Source: UTCHB3 sp964625575
Lineage (GTDB): Bacteria > Bacteroidota > Ignavibacteria > Ignavibacteriales > Ignavibacteriaceae
Reading direction: 5' to 3'
DNA: 64,000 nucleotides
Assembly (NCBI GenBank): GCA_964625575.1
Contig: CAZVBQ010000011.1
Location: 1 to 64,000, forward strand
Part shown: piece by piece, positions 1 through 7,952 of the stretch
Layout: each line of letters begins with the position of its first letter
Numbering within the stretch: position 1 is the first letter of the stretch
Position numbers and translations under genes: made by a program
The notes under the pieces: generated by a model
What the model saw: only the letters and a program-made list of their open reading frames with translations
What the model was told of the DNA's origin: nothing
Databases searched by the model: none

Positions 1-289
1 TCTTCGCGATATCGATCTTTGTCTTCATCAAATTCCGTAAAACCAAAAATATTCAACTCTGCAAGTTAATATTTTTGCATGAAAATCAGGTTCACCCTTG
101 ATTCACATTTATCAACTGCGGGTGTTATTAAACCCGGGATTGAGTTTCAGGTTAATCAAAAACATTGTATCAGGATATTGTTTGAATTGCTTATAATGCA
201 ATTTATTTTTCCGTGATTATTAAAACAGTCAAGATTCCCAAAAGTCAACTTGCTTCCTAACCTTGGTGACTCGAAATAGCAGGTAAATA

Positions 290-1495
290 ATGAAGAAATT
301 TAATCCATATCGTAATGTCTTCTACTACTTCAGAGGATTTCATGGTTCCGATAGACTGGCTGAGAAGCAGATCGAAGATAATACTACTAAAGCATTTATA
401 AACACATTGGAATACTCTAATGTTGAGCTTCTCTACCACTTCCTCAGTTATCTGAATATTCCGTTTGTCACCAACCAGATCCCCATGTATGACATGCAGG
501 TCTCGGAACTTTACAGCAGACCTGATGCTCAGATCCAAACAGGCAACACAAGCTACTACATTGAAAGCAAAGTGCAGGCGCAGTTAGAAGAAAACCAGAT
601 CAAAAATCATCTGGCGTCAATTGGTGAATCAATTCTCATTATAATCACCCCTCGAAATTCTGATCTTAATATTGTTAACAAAATCTCCAATTCCCGCTTG
701 AAGTTTATAACTTGGGAAGAGATTTATCAATTATTCAGTAAATATTTAACGAACAGGAAGAAAGTTGAGGATAATTTCATCCTCATTCAATTTCTTAATT
801 ACATGGAGAACATTGGCATGGCACCTTTTGATGGATTCACGAAAGAAGATTTTGATTCTTTTTTGTACATTGATGACGATCCAAAGAGAGAAATAAGATC
901 GATCGTTAAACAGAAACTCATAAAATATCTGGATGCGATTCAGATGGAGATAAAATCCATCCCATCATACAAAGGATTAAAAGTAGAAGTTGGTAATTTA
1001 CAAGAGAAAAGCGACCATATTTGGGGGACCTTGTCTGATGAAACCAAATCCAAAGTTGATGTCCCTCATTTCAATTTTGTTCTCGATAGAAACACCTTTT
1101 CAATCGGCTTCATTGTAGAAGGCAAAACTCCGGCTATTCAATTTTACGAATATGTTAATGCAAAGCCCGACACTTTGTTAGAGTTGTTAAGTAACTTACC
1201 CGGATTTCATTATGAACTACAAAAACGGGAATATATAAGACCGAGGACTTATAAAAATACTCAGGTTGCATTGGTTAAATGTGGAGAGGATATTAAGTCT
1301 GATGACGTTGTTTATATCCAAAAAAAGGCGGCACATTACCCATTGATTCTTACCTGGTGTCGAATCGGTATTGAAAGGGACGATGATAGATTAGACTCAA
1401 AAGACTTTGTTAAGACCTCGATTGAGTATTTAAATTTGTTACGCCCACTGTATGATTTTTCGTGGGGGAAAATAAATAGAGATAGATATTACTAG
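290..1495 (+). CDS. PD-(D/E)XK nuclease-like protein of unknown family
   Basis: A 401-residue protein that I cannot assign to a named family. Residues 77-96 contain R-P-D79 followed after 12 residues by Y-Y-I-E92-S-K94-V-Q, the spacing and hydrophobic strand context of a PD-(D/E)XK nuclease core, so a DNA- or RNA-cleaving function is inferred. No signal peptide or membrane helix is visible. An AGGT-containing ribosome-binding site lies just before the ATG. The gene stands alone in AT-rich DNA and begins a stretch of accessory genes that leads into a type I restriction operon, which fits a defence or mobile-element role. The C-terminal 250 residues show no motif I recognise. Confidence 0.7.
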   Translation: MKKFNPYRNVFYYFRGFHGSDRLAEKQIEDNTTKAFINTLEYSNVELLYHFLSYLNIPFVTNQIPMYDMQVSELYSRPDAQIQTGNTSYYIESKVQAQLEENQIKNHLASIGESILIIITPRNSDLNIVNKISNSRLKFITWEEIYQLFSKYLTNRKKVEDNFILIQFLNYMENIGMAPFDGFTKEDFDSFLYIDDDPKREIRSIVKQKLIKYLDAIQMEIKSIPSYKGLKVEVGNLQEKSDHIWGTLSDETKSKVDVPHFNFVLDRNTFSIGFIVEGKTPAIQFYEYVNAKPDTLLELLSNLPGFHYELQKREYIRPRTYKNTQVALVKCGEDIKSDDVVYIQKKAAHYPLILTWCRIGIERDDDRLDSKDFVKTSIEYLNLLRPLYDFSWGKINRDRYY

Positions 1496-2056
1496 AAGCA
1501 AATTTTCAGTTGATTGTTGTCTCAGGCTCTATTCACAAGTTCAATTGAATAATTCCAGAGATTCCAAATCATAAAAATTTCACATTTATAGTTGCTTGCA
1601 ATATCGATTTAAAGGTACCATTTAAAAATTCAAAAACTTACCGGAAGAAAACCTATCCGAAAAACTTGAGATAAATATTTTTAATCTATTGCGTAAATTC
1701 ACAAATCTTCCTAATTTCCATTACAACAACTTAATAAATTGGATTCTGCAATTTTTTAATAGATGTTAAGGATGATTTCTTACAGTTTATTCGTTGATCA
1801 AAGTAATCGAAATTTGCTATGTGAGGTATTTAATAATACTATTGGACGATCCCCATGTTACTTGATAATTACTAATTTATTGTCAAATTTATCCATAAAC
1901 TACCAACCCAACAATTGAATAAGGTAGATTTATTACAGCCCAATTTGCTAAAAAGAATTCATGTTTATGATTGTTATTGAACTCCCAATTGCATGTCATC
2001 CATAATCATCTGTGTTCCAAATAACTGAAGATATTTAAATATGATTAGAATTTCAA
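1496..2056. other. Gene-poor AT-rich intergenic region
   Basis: This 561-base stretch has stops in all frames and no convincing ribosome-binding site, tRNA or strong terminator. It is strongly AT-rich, like the genes around it, and I see no repeat structure worth naming. Confidence 0.6.
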
Positions 2057-2695
2057 ATGACAAATGAAACGGTCTTTATAGTTGATCCTCCAATTATTCC
2101 TGCGAAATTAAAAAAGATGAATGGGGTAATGAATGAGATAAGAATCAAAATTTATCAAATCACCATCTCCACTATGTGTAGAAAATCTCCTAAAGCACTG
2201 GTTTTGGAACAAGGGATGACAAAGATTATTCTACAATCTCTTCTTGAAGAAAAATTAGTAGTAAAAGGAATGACGCGTTCCCAGATTGTGAATATATTTC
2301 AAGAATATATGAACAAGCTTTACCCTTTCAAAAAGATTATCATTATAGATCAGTACATATTTCCATACAAGCATGACTCAGATTATCTTAGATTACTTAT
2401 CGATATATTAATCCCATATATGGGTTCACTTTCGGAAATATGCTTCATCACCAAACATCATAATATTGAAGTTTTCAACCAATTCAAAAAACAAATAAGG
2501 CGATTTAACAGATGCTGCAGGATATCTCTAAAAGAAAATGGAGATTTTCATGATAGATTTTGGGTTTTTGATGATACTCATGTACTTCTCGTTGGAACCT
2601 CACTGAATGGTCTTGGGAAAACATATTGTCTGATTGATAAGGTGAAAGAAACAGATTCTAGGGACCTTATTGCTGCAATTGAGAAAATACCTTGA
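2057..2695 (+). CDS. PLD-like protein with a single H-D-R-x4-D motif
   Basis: A 212-residue soluble protein. Residues 164-172 read F-H-D-R-F-W-V-F-D, followed by G-T-S-L-N-G-L-G-K around 180-188. This is the shortened HxK-x4-D motif and the trailing G-[ST]-S-x-N segment of phospholipase D-like proteins, with Arg replacing the usual Lys. Only one motif is present, so an active nuclease would need a dimer. Similar HDR-type PLD domains occur in MITD1 C-termini and in bacterial defence-associated proteins, so a nucleic-acid or membrane-binding role is inferred. The next gene starts 74 bases downstream on the same strand, and the two could be cotranscribed. Confidence 0.6.
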   Translation: MTNETVFIVDPPIIPAKLKKMNGVMNEIRIKIYQITISTMCRKSPKALVLEQGMTKIILQSLLEEKLVVKGMTRSQIVNIFQEYMNKLYPFKKIIIIDQYIFPYKHDSDYLRLLIDILIPYMGSLSEICFITKHHNIEVFNQFKKQIRRFNRCCRISLKENGDFHDRFWVFDDTHVLLVGTSLNGLGKTYCLIDKVKETDSRDLIAAIEKIP

Positions 2696-2769
2696 CCAAT
2701 AGCCACAATAATTGTCTTTAAGTCATTTTAATTAATTTTAATTTCGATAAATTTTGAAGCACTCCAATT

Positions 2770-3840
2770 ATGTCTGAATCCGAAATAAATCTTGTTATCA
2801 CCGCTTTTAAAGAATTGGTGACTGCAGGAGCCTTAATTTATGGTCTATATCTTGGGACAAAGAGTTTAAGGAAACTATTATTAGATGATGTGGTTAAGGG
2901 TAAAATGCAAAGACTTTTAGAAGCAAATGCGAATGTTGAAAAATTAACGCATACAATTATCGCTGAACTTGATTCGATTGAATCGATGAACCCGCTGCCA
3001 ACAGAATATGATTACAATTATTTAAAATCTAAAGCAAGGAATATAAACGATGCCGCTTTGGGTGGTAGCAAAGAGATTAACACACTATGCTATTTATTCA
3101 TGCGATCAATCCAAGGTGCTTTCCCAGACAAACTGAACGAAGGTTCAATAAGATCACCTAATTATTACGAAATGCTTTTTAATTTTGCGTTGTTAGCAAA
3201 TAATTTTGCCTCAAACTTGATACCAATTCCAGAGAAGATTAAAACTGTACCTTTTAGCACTGGGCAAAGGAAACTAAGGGGTATCAAAATCAAAGAGGAA
3301 TATCTGAGGCTTGATCGACAGGAGTTTGGAATTGATATAAATGTAGATAAAATTCTATTCTTGAGATTTGTCAACATGTTGATTGGGACAAATTCACATT
3401 TTTTCTATTTACGTAATTTTTTCAGAACAACTCGAGATAACACCTCACTTTTACTACTGTTGTATTACAATAAGCTGTATCTGCCCCTTTCATTAGCGAT
3501 TACAGATATTTTATTTATGCCCGATCCATCTCTTAAACTTATTAAGTACAGTTGCATTACTGAAACATCCATCGATAGGGTAGAGAAAGAATATATTTAT
3601 GCATACTATTCAAATCTTGACAATGTTCATTGTATCTTAGATCAGAAGTTACCTGGAAAAATACTACCAATTAATGATTCTTTTGGAGTTGAAAAATTTT
3701 CAATTACATCTCAGGCCGAGGAAATTGTGCTACTTGAACCAGAAACTTTAAGAATGAAAATTCCAATGAACATCGCGAAGGGACTATATTCGCTAGTTAA
3801 GGAAAAAGTGCAAAAACATCTTAAACGATACTATTCATAA
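2770..3840 (+). CDS. Hypothetical protein with N-terminal membrane anchor
   Basis: A 356-residue protein that I do not recognise. Residues about 8-28 form one hydrophobic helix, followed by K/R-rich residues 31-46, which suggests an N-in membrane anchor or a tail close to the membrane. The rest is predicted soluble and contains no obvious catalytic motif. It follows the PLD-like gene by 74 bases on the same strand. A two-gene unit of a PLD-like protein and a membrane-tethered partner is possible but is inferred from spacing alone. Confidence 0.6.
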   Translation: MSESEINLVITAFKELVTAGALIYGLYLGTKSLRKLLLDDVVKGKMQRLLEANANVEKLTHTIIAELDSIESMNPLPTEYDYNYLKSKARNINDAALGGSKEINTLCYLFMRSIQGAFPDKLNEGSIRSPNYYEMLFNFALLANNFASNLIPIPEKIKTVPFSTGQRKLRGIKIKEEYLRLDRQEFGIDINVDKILFLRFVNMLIGTNSHFFYLRNFFRTTRDNTSLLLLLYYNKLYLPLSLAITDILFMPDPSLKLIKYSCITETSIDRVEKEYIYAYYSNLDNVHCILDQKLPGKILPINDSFGVEKFSITSQAEEIVLLEPETLRMKIPMNIAKGLYSLVKEKVQKHLKRYYS

Positions 3841-3999
3841 CCGTAAATGACTTTTATACTTATTAATCTTCTTGTATATAGACACGGCGATAATTGGACA
3901 ATAAACAACCTGTAGATACCTATCTATTATTATCACAACACAAAACAGGTTAACATAAATTATCAATTTTAGAGATTCCAACCGGATATTGAGACCAAT

Positions 4000-4890
4000 A
4001 TGAAAGTACTGATTGATACAAATGTTTATTTAGATTTTTACCGCTCTCACAATGAGAGTTTAGCTATCTTGGATGAGTTAAAAAAAATAAAAAGCTCATT
4101 AATTTTCGTCGACCAGATAAGAAACGAATTTTTAAGAAATCGAGTAAAAATCATCAAGATGGTTATAAAGAGTGTAGCTGATTCCAATAAATCATCCTTA
4201 TTTACTTCTGCATTGATTAATGAATCACCTGAATTAACCCAAATTAAATCGAAACAGGATGAAATCAAGGATTTATCCAAGCTTCTTACTCAGGGCCTTA
4301 CTGACATACTAAATGATACTCAAAAGGACAAAATCTTCTGTACATTCGAAGAGCTTTATAGAGACATTGCCGTTACAAATTATGAAGCAAGTGAGTCGGC
4401 CTACCTAAAAGCGTTGAAGAGAAGAGACTTGGGTGCTCCTCCGGGCACAGACCCTGTAACAGTTGGTGATCAATTAATTTGGGAAACGCTACTTGAGAAT
4501 TTGAAAGAAAACCTGATCCTTGTGACAAGAGACAAGACTTATATTGAAAATGAGTGGATATTGAAGCAAGAGTTTAAAGACAAAACAAAACATGAATTGG
4601 TTTTAATAACGAATAGAGTTACTGATGCAATCAAGGAAGCCACTCATCATCTCTCCACCGAATTGAGCAAGCTTGAAGATGAACAATTGAAGGCAATCTT
4701 ACTCATTCCCAAAGAATTTGAAATAGTCAAAATCGACGGTGACATGGCTTTAGTGAAAAATGGCAATATTTTTGGTATGACCCCAATTAGAAATCACCAT
4801 CATTCATTCTGTTGTCCAACCTGCGGAAGTTATGGACCATGGAATGGCGTAATGTGTCTAACTTGTGGACATAAGTCGGACGGAGATTAA
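4000..4890 (+). CDS. PIN-domain ribonuclease-like protein with C-terminal zinc ribbon
   Basis: A 296-residue protein. The N-terminus reads V-L-I-D6-T-N-V-Y-L-D, typical of a PIN domain. Further acidic positions are E43 (R-N-E-F-L), D157 (G-D-Q-L-I-W) and D178 (V-T-R-D), which together give the expected metal-binding acidic cluster. This resembles the DUF4935-type PIN-like proteins, inferred RNases. The C-terminus adds a zinc ribbon with C272-x2-C275 and C286-x2-C289. There is no small antitoxin gene directly upstream, so it is not an ordinary VapBC pair. It lies in the AT-rich accessory stretch upstream of the convergent type I restriction operon. Confidence 0.75.
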   Translation: MKVLIDTNVYLDFYRSHNESLAILDELKKIKSSLIFVDQIRNEFLRNRVKIIKMVIKSVADSNKSSLFTSALINESPELTQIKSKQDEIKDLSKLLTQGLTDILNDTQKDKIFCTFEELYRDIAVTNYEASESAYLKALKRRDLGAPPGTDPVTVGDQLIWETLLENLKENLILVTRDKTYIENEWILKQEFKDKTKHELVLITNRVTDAIKEATHHLSTELSKLEDEQLKAILLIPKEFEIVKIDGDMALVKNGNIFGMTPIRNHHHSFCCPTCGSYGPWNGVMCLTCGHKSDGD

Positions 4891-5280
4891 CCATCTTCGG
4901 CTTAAAGTCAACATTCTCAGCAGTTTATTAGGAGCAGTCCAAAAAGGAATTATTCCATTTCCGAAGGCTATGCTATATCTTGGTTTACACCACGAAATGG
5001 ATACTTTTTTCAATGATCCTTGCAAAGGGGCATTACTAATCCTCAATTTCTTTTAAGCATTTCTTTGACCAACTCTTCCGAACACACATTTTTCTGAAAC
5101 CAGATAACACATAGCATTTCATCGTTTCTCAATGCTTTATTAATCCAAATATTTAGCGATGAGCAAGATGAATAAGTAACTGGCGAAACCAACAACTTCT
5201 GTGGTATCAAGCTCGGGTATAGTTATTTTCTTTATTTGTGATGGATTGTTAAACAAGTTCGAGTTCACAGCACAAATCTT
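4891..5280. other. Intergenic region between convergent genes
   Basis: This 390-base region separates the PIN gene from the end of hsdS. A 63-codon open frame runs through it from inside the PIN gene, but it has no ribosome-binding site and no recognisable sequence, so I do not call it. No clear terminator hairpin with a T-tract was found. Confidence 0.5.
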
Positions 5281-6435
5281 CTAATCACTCCTGAACGCCC
5301 GCTGTAGTTTTGCCTGAAAGTTGTTCTCCAATTCTTTTAGTTGGGACAGCATTTTTTGTCGTGCCGATACTACTTTTTCTAAAGTTAAAGCAAATTTATC
5401 TTGAGCCTGTATTGGTGGTTGAATTACTTTTAATTCTCTTAAAATCTTCAAATTAATGTTTTTTTGAGCTGATTCAGGTGCATTATCTTCAAGTATTTTT
5501 TGAAAAAAAGACATCCAAAAATGGACGAATATTGCGTTCGTTTTTGAAGTATCCGGTAGGAAACCGACCACACTATCTGGGAAGCATGAATCGAAACTTA
5601 AGATACCCGTTTTCGCAATATTTGCTGCAATGGTAATACACAGAGTCCCCTTCATCCACTTTTTGCTCTGTTTTAGTCCAATATCGGAATAAGTGCTATT
5701 GTAGGTTTCTATATAGATATTTGAGCTTGCTATATCCCCTGTTTGAATTAGTGGATGAACACCCCCTAATAATTCCGGTGCATTTCTTGGTCGGTGTTTA
5801 GATTTTCCCCTGTCTAGTGTCCCTAAATTACCGAATTTTTCGGTCTCCCACCCCTTCGGGTTACTCACCGGATCCCCAAACATATCCAAAAAGACAGCTT
5901 TGACATAATCGTCTAAATATGCGATTGCCTGTTTTCTTTTTTCGATAAGAGCTTGTGCCAAGTCAAGGATTTTTACGATCTGGAGTTGTTCTTCGAGAGG
6001 TGGTAGGGAAATAGAGAACTTCTTTAATTGTTCTTTATTCAAGGTTTTCCCCATCACCGCTTTATTTGATCCGATTGAGTAATCGGTACTTTTCAATGAA
6101 TAAAATAGAAACTTGGTATCCAACCTCGAACTATCTTTAATAAAGAATGCTGCTATAGCTTCATTTGTGAACAGATCAACAGCAGAAATCCCGACTTTCC
6201 CAATCGATAATTTGAAACTAAACAACACTGTATTCTTGGGAATTGGTTTACATTTGCACTCTTTAACAGCTAACTCAGTTATGGATTCCTTAGTCTTAGA
6301 TAGTAATTCTCCTTGATTCATATCTGCTATTGATAACCAAGGGAACCCTTCTCCCCAAAATTGGGGGTTATATCGAGATGGTGTACGACCCACGACTATA
6401 TCACAAACGGAAGTGATAGGCACCTTTTTCTTCAT
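5281..6435 (-). CDS. hsdS: Type I restriction enzyme specificity subunit HsdS
   Basis: The specificity subunit of a type I restriction-modification complex; it selects the bipartite recognition sequence for both methylation and cleavage. The 384 residues show the usual two target-recognition domains. The first (about 5-155) begins V-P-I-T-S-V-C-D-I-V and ends in the central helix P-P-L-E-E-Q-L-Q-I-V. The second (about 185-340) begins after G-D-P-V-S-N-P-K-G-W and is followed by a second conserved helix (P-P-I-Q-A-Q-D-K-F-A). The start overlaps the hsdM stop by four bases, indicating translational coupling. Length is normal for the family and no inverted partial hsdS copies are nearby, so there is no sign of phase-variable specificity switching. 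Confidence 0.92.
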   Translation of the reverse strand: MKKKVPITSVCDIVVGRTPSRYNPQFWGEGFPWLSIADMNQGELLSKTKESITELAVKECKCKPIPKNTVLFSFKLSIGKVGISAVDLFTNEAIAAFFIKDSSRLDTKFLFYSLKSTDYSIGSNKAVMGKTLNKEQLKKFSISLPPLEEQLQIVKILDLAQALIEKRKQAIAYLDDYVKAVFLDMFGDPVSNPKGWETEKFGNLGTLDRGKSKHRPRNAPELLGGVHPLIQTGDIASSNIYIETYNSTYSDIGLKQSKKWMKGTLCITIAANIAKTGILSFDSCFPDSVVGFLPDTSKTNAIFVHFWMSFFQKILEDNAPESAQKNINLKILRELKVIQPPIQAQDKFALTLEKVVSARQKMLSQLKELENNFQAKLQRAFRSD

Positions 6436-7952
6436 TTAAACTTCTTCAACTCATTAATCCCCAACAAAATCTCATTTTCCAGCGCTTCAATTTTACCCAG
6501 AATTACCTTGGGGTCTTCATATACAACCTCTTTGTACTCGGCAACTTTATACCGGTTAATACTCAGATCAAGATCGTTATCAACAATCTCCTGCTTGGTT
6601 ACAAAAAAGAACTTGCTTCCCCTGTCGTTCCCAGCTTGCTCAGACCGGGTATTCCATTTCGCGACAATGTCACTGAGATCATTTGCATCAGTTTTATTCC
6701 TTTTGTCGTCAAGAGTGTAACCATCAGCCTGCATATCGTAAAACCAGACTTTTTCAGTCTCTCCCCCCTTCACAAAAACCAGTATCGCGGTGCTCACCCC
6801 GGCATAAGGTTTAAATATCCCGCTTGGCATCGATATTACCCCTTGAAGTTCGCAGTCGTCAAGAAGCATTTTCCTCGCCTGTTTGTGCGCGTTGCTTGAG
6901 CCGAACAGAACACCATCAGGAACAATAACCCCCGCCCTTCCTCCAATTTTGAGCGAATTTATTATTCTGTTCAGAAAGAGCAGCTCGGTTTTTGTTGTTG
7001 GCAAAGAGAGCGATTCGTTAATATCCCCCTTATCGATGCTCCCCTTGAAGGGAGGGTTTGCCATGATCACATCGTAAATGCCATCTTCATAGTAGTTTTT
7101 TGAGAGGGTGTCCTTCTGCTCAATGTTCGGATTTGAGATACCGTGCATCATCAGGTTCATAAGACCGATGCGCACCATGCTTTCATCGGTATCATACCCG
7201 TAGAACGATTTTTCTTTCAGTTGCGTCCATTGTCTTTCATCCGTCAGCTTATCGCCCAACAGCCCGCGGATAAGTCCGTTTTCATCAATTTGCTGATTTT
7301 CTTTTCCGGTAAATTGAGTAATGATGTGTTGATATGCTCCGAGGAGAAAACCGCCCGTTCCTGCCGCGGGATCACAGATCGTATCTCCCAACCGCGGGTT
7401 GACCAGTTCGCAGATAAGTTGAATTATGTGCCTTGGCGTTCTGAACTGACCAAGTTTACCGGCGGTTGTTATCTCGGAAAGAAGAAATTCGTAGAGGTCA
7501 CCCTGTGTATCCTGAAAGCCCTGCCCTTCCAACTGCTGTTTTAATATCTCTTCAAATATTTCGTCGATAATTGAAACTGCCTCAACCAGCAGGGAAGGCT
7601 TGGATATGATGAAAACGGCATTGGTCATGTATTTCGCGAACGGCGAGTCTTCTTTTCCCAATTTCTTAAGAAAAGGGAACACTTGAGTCTGTATGTGAGA
7701 GAGCATTTCGCCCCCTTCCAACTGCCGGAAATGACTCCACCTCAGCACTTCTTTTTCTCCCTCAAACAGGGACAGATAAGGTTCTCCTGTGAATTCTGAA
7801 TCCTGTTTCTTTTTAAGATCAAGTTCATCCAATCGCTTCATGAACAACAGGTAAGATATCTGTTCGATCGCGGTAAGCGGATTTGAAATTCCCCCGCTCC
7901 AAAATTTATCCCAAAGACGATTTATAGATGATTTAAGGGTGGAATTAAGCAT
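6432..7952 (-). CDS. hsdM: Type I restriction-modification DNA methyltransferase HsdM
   Basis: The N6-adenine methyltransferase subunit of the type I system; it modifies host DNA and is needed for restriction. In 506 residues it has an HsdM N-terminal helical domain (about 1-130), then G-Q-F-R-T-P-R (168-174), the SAM-binding motif D-P-A-A-G-T-G-G-F (194-202) and the catalytic N-P-P-F (299-302). All key motifs are intact. It overlaps hsdR upstream by 8 bases and hsdS downstream by 4 bases, so the three genes form one operon read R-M-S. Confidence 0.95.
   Translation of the reverse strand: MLNSTLKSSINRLWDKFWSGGISNPLTAIEQISYLLFMKRLDELDLKKKQDSEFTGEPYLSLFEGEKEVLRWSHFRQLEGGEMLSHIQTQVFPFLKKLGKEDSPFAKYMTNAVFIISKPSLLVEAVSIIDEIFEEILKQQLEGQGFQDTQGDLYEFLLSEITTAGKLGQFRTPRHIIQLICELVNPRLGDTICDPAAGTGGFLLGAYQHIITQFTGKENQQIDENGLIRGLLGDKLTDERQWTQLKEKSFYGYDTDESMVRIGLMNLMMHGISNPNIEQKDTLSKNYYEDGIYDVIMANPPFKGSIDKGDINESLSLPTTKTELLFLNRIINSLKIGGRAGVIVPDGVLFGSSNAHKQARKMLLDDCELQGVISMPSGIFKPYAGVSTAILVFVKGGETEKVWFYDMQADGYTLDDKRNKTDANDLSDIVAKWNTRSEQAGNDRGSKFFFVTKQEIVDNDLDLSINRYKVAEYKEVVYEDPKVILGKIEALENEILLGINELKKFK

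Noticed and set aside
257..538. Minus-strand open frame opposite the first nuclease-like gene
   Set aside because: It is a shadow of the plus-strand gene, with no family features and no ribosome-binding site.
290..4890. Prophage or conjugative element
   Set aside because: No integrase, structural, portal or relaxase gene is present, and tRNA-Gln lies far away without a matching partial copy seen.
4865..5056. Small plus-strand open frame at the end of the PIN gene
   Set aside because: It starts inside the PIN gene in another frame, lacks a ribosome-binding site and shows no known motif.
5281..6435. Phase-variable type I specificity locus
   Set aside because: Only one complete hsdS is present; no inverted partial copies or recombinase gene were seen nearby.
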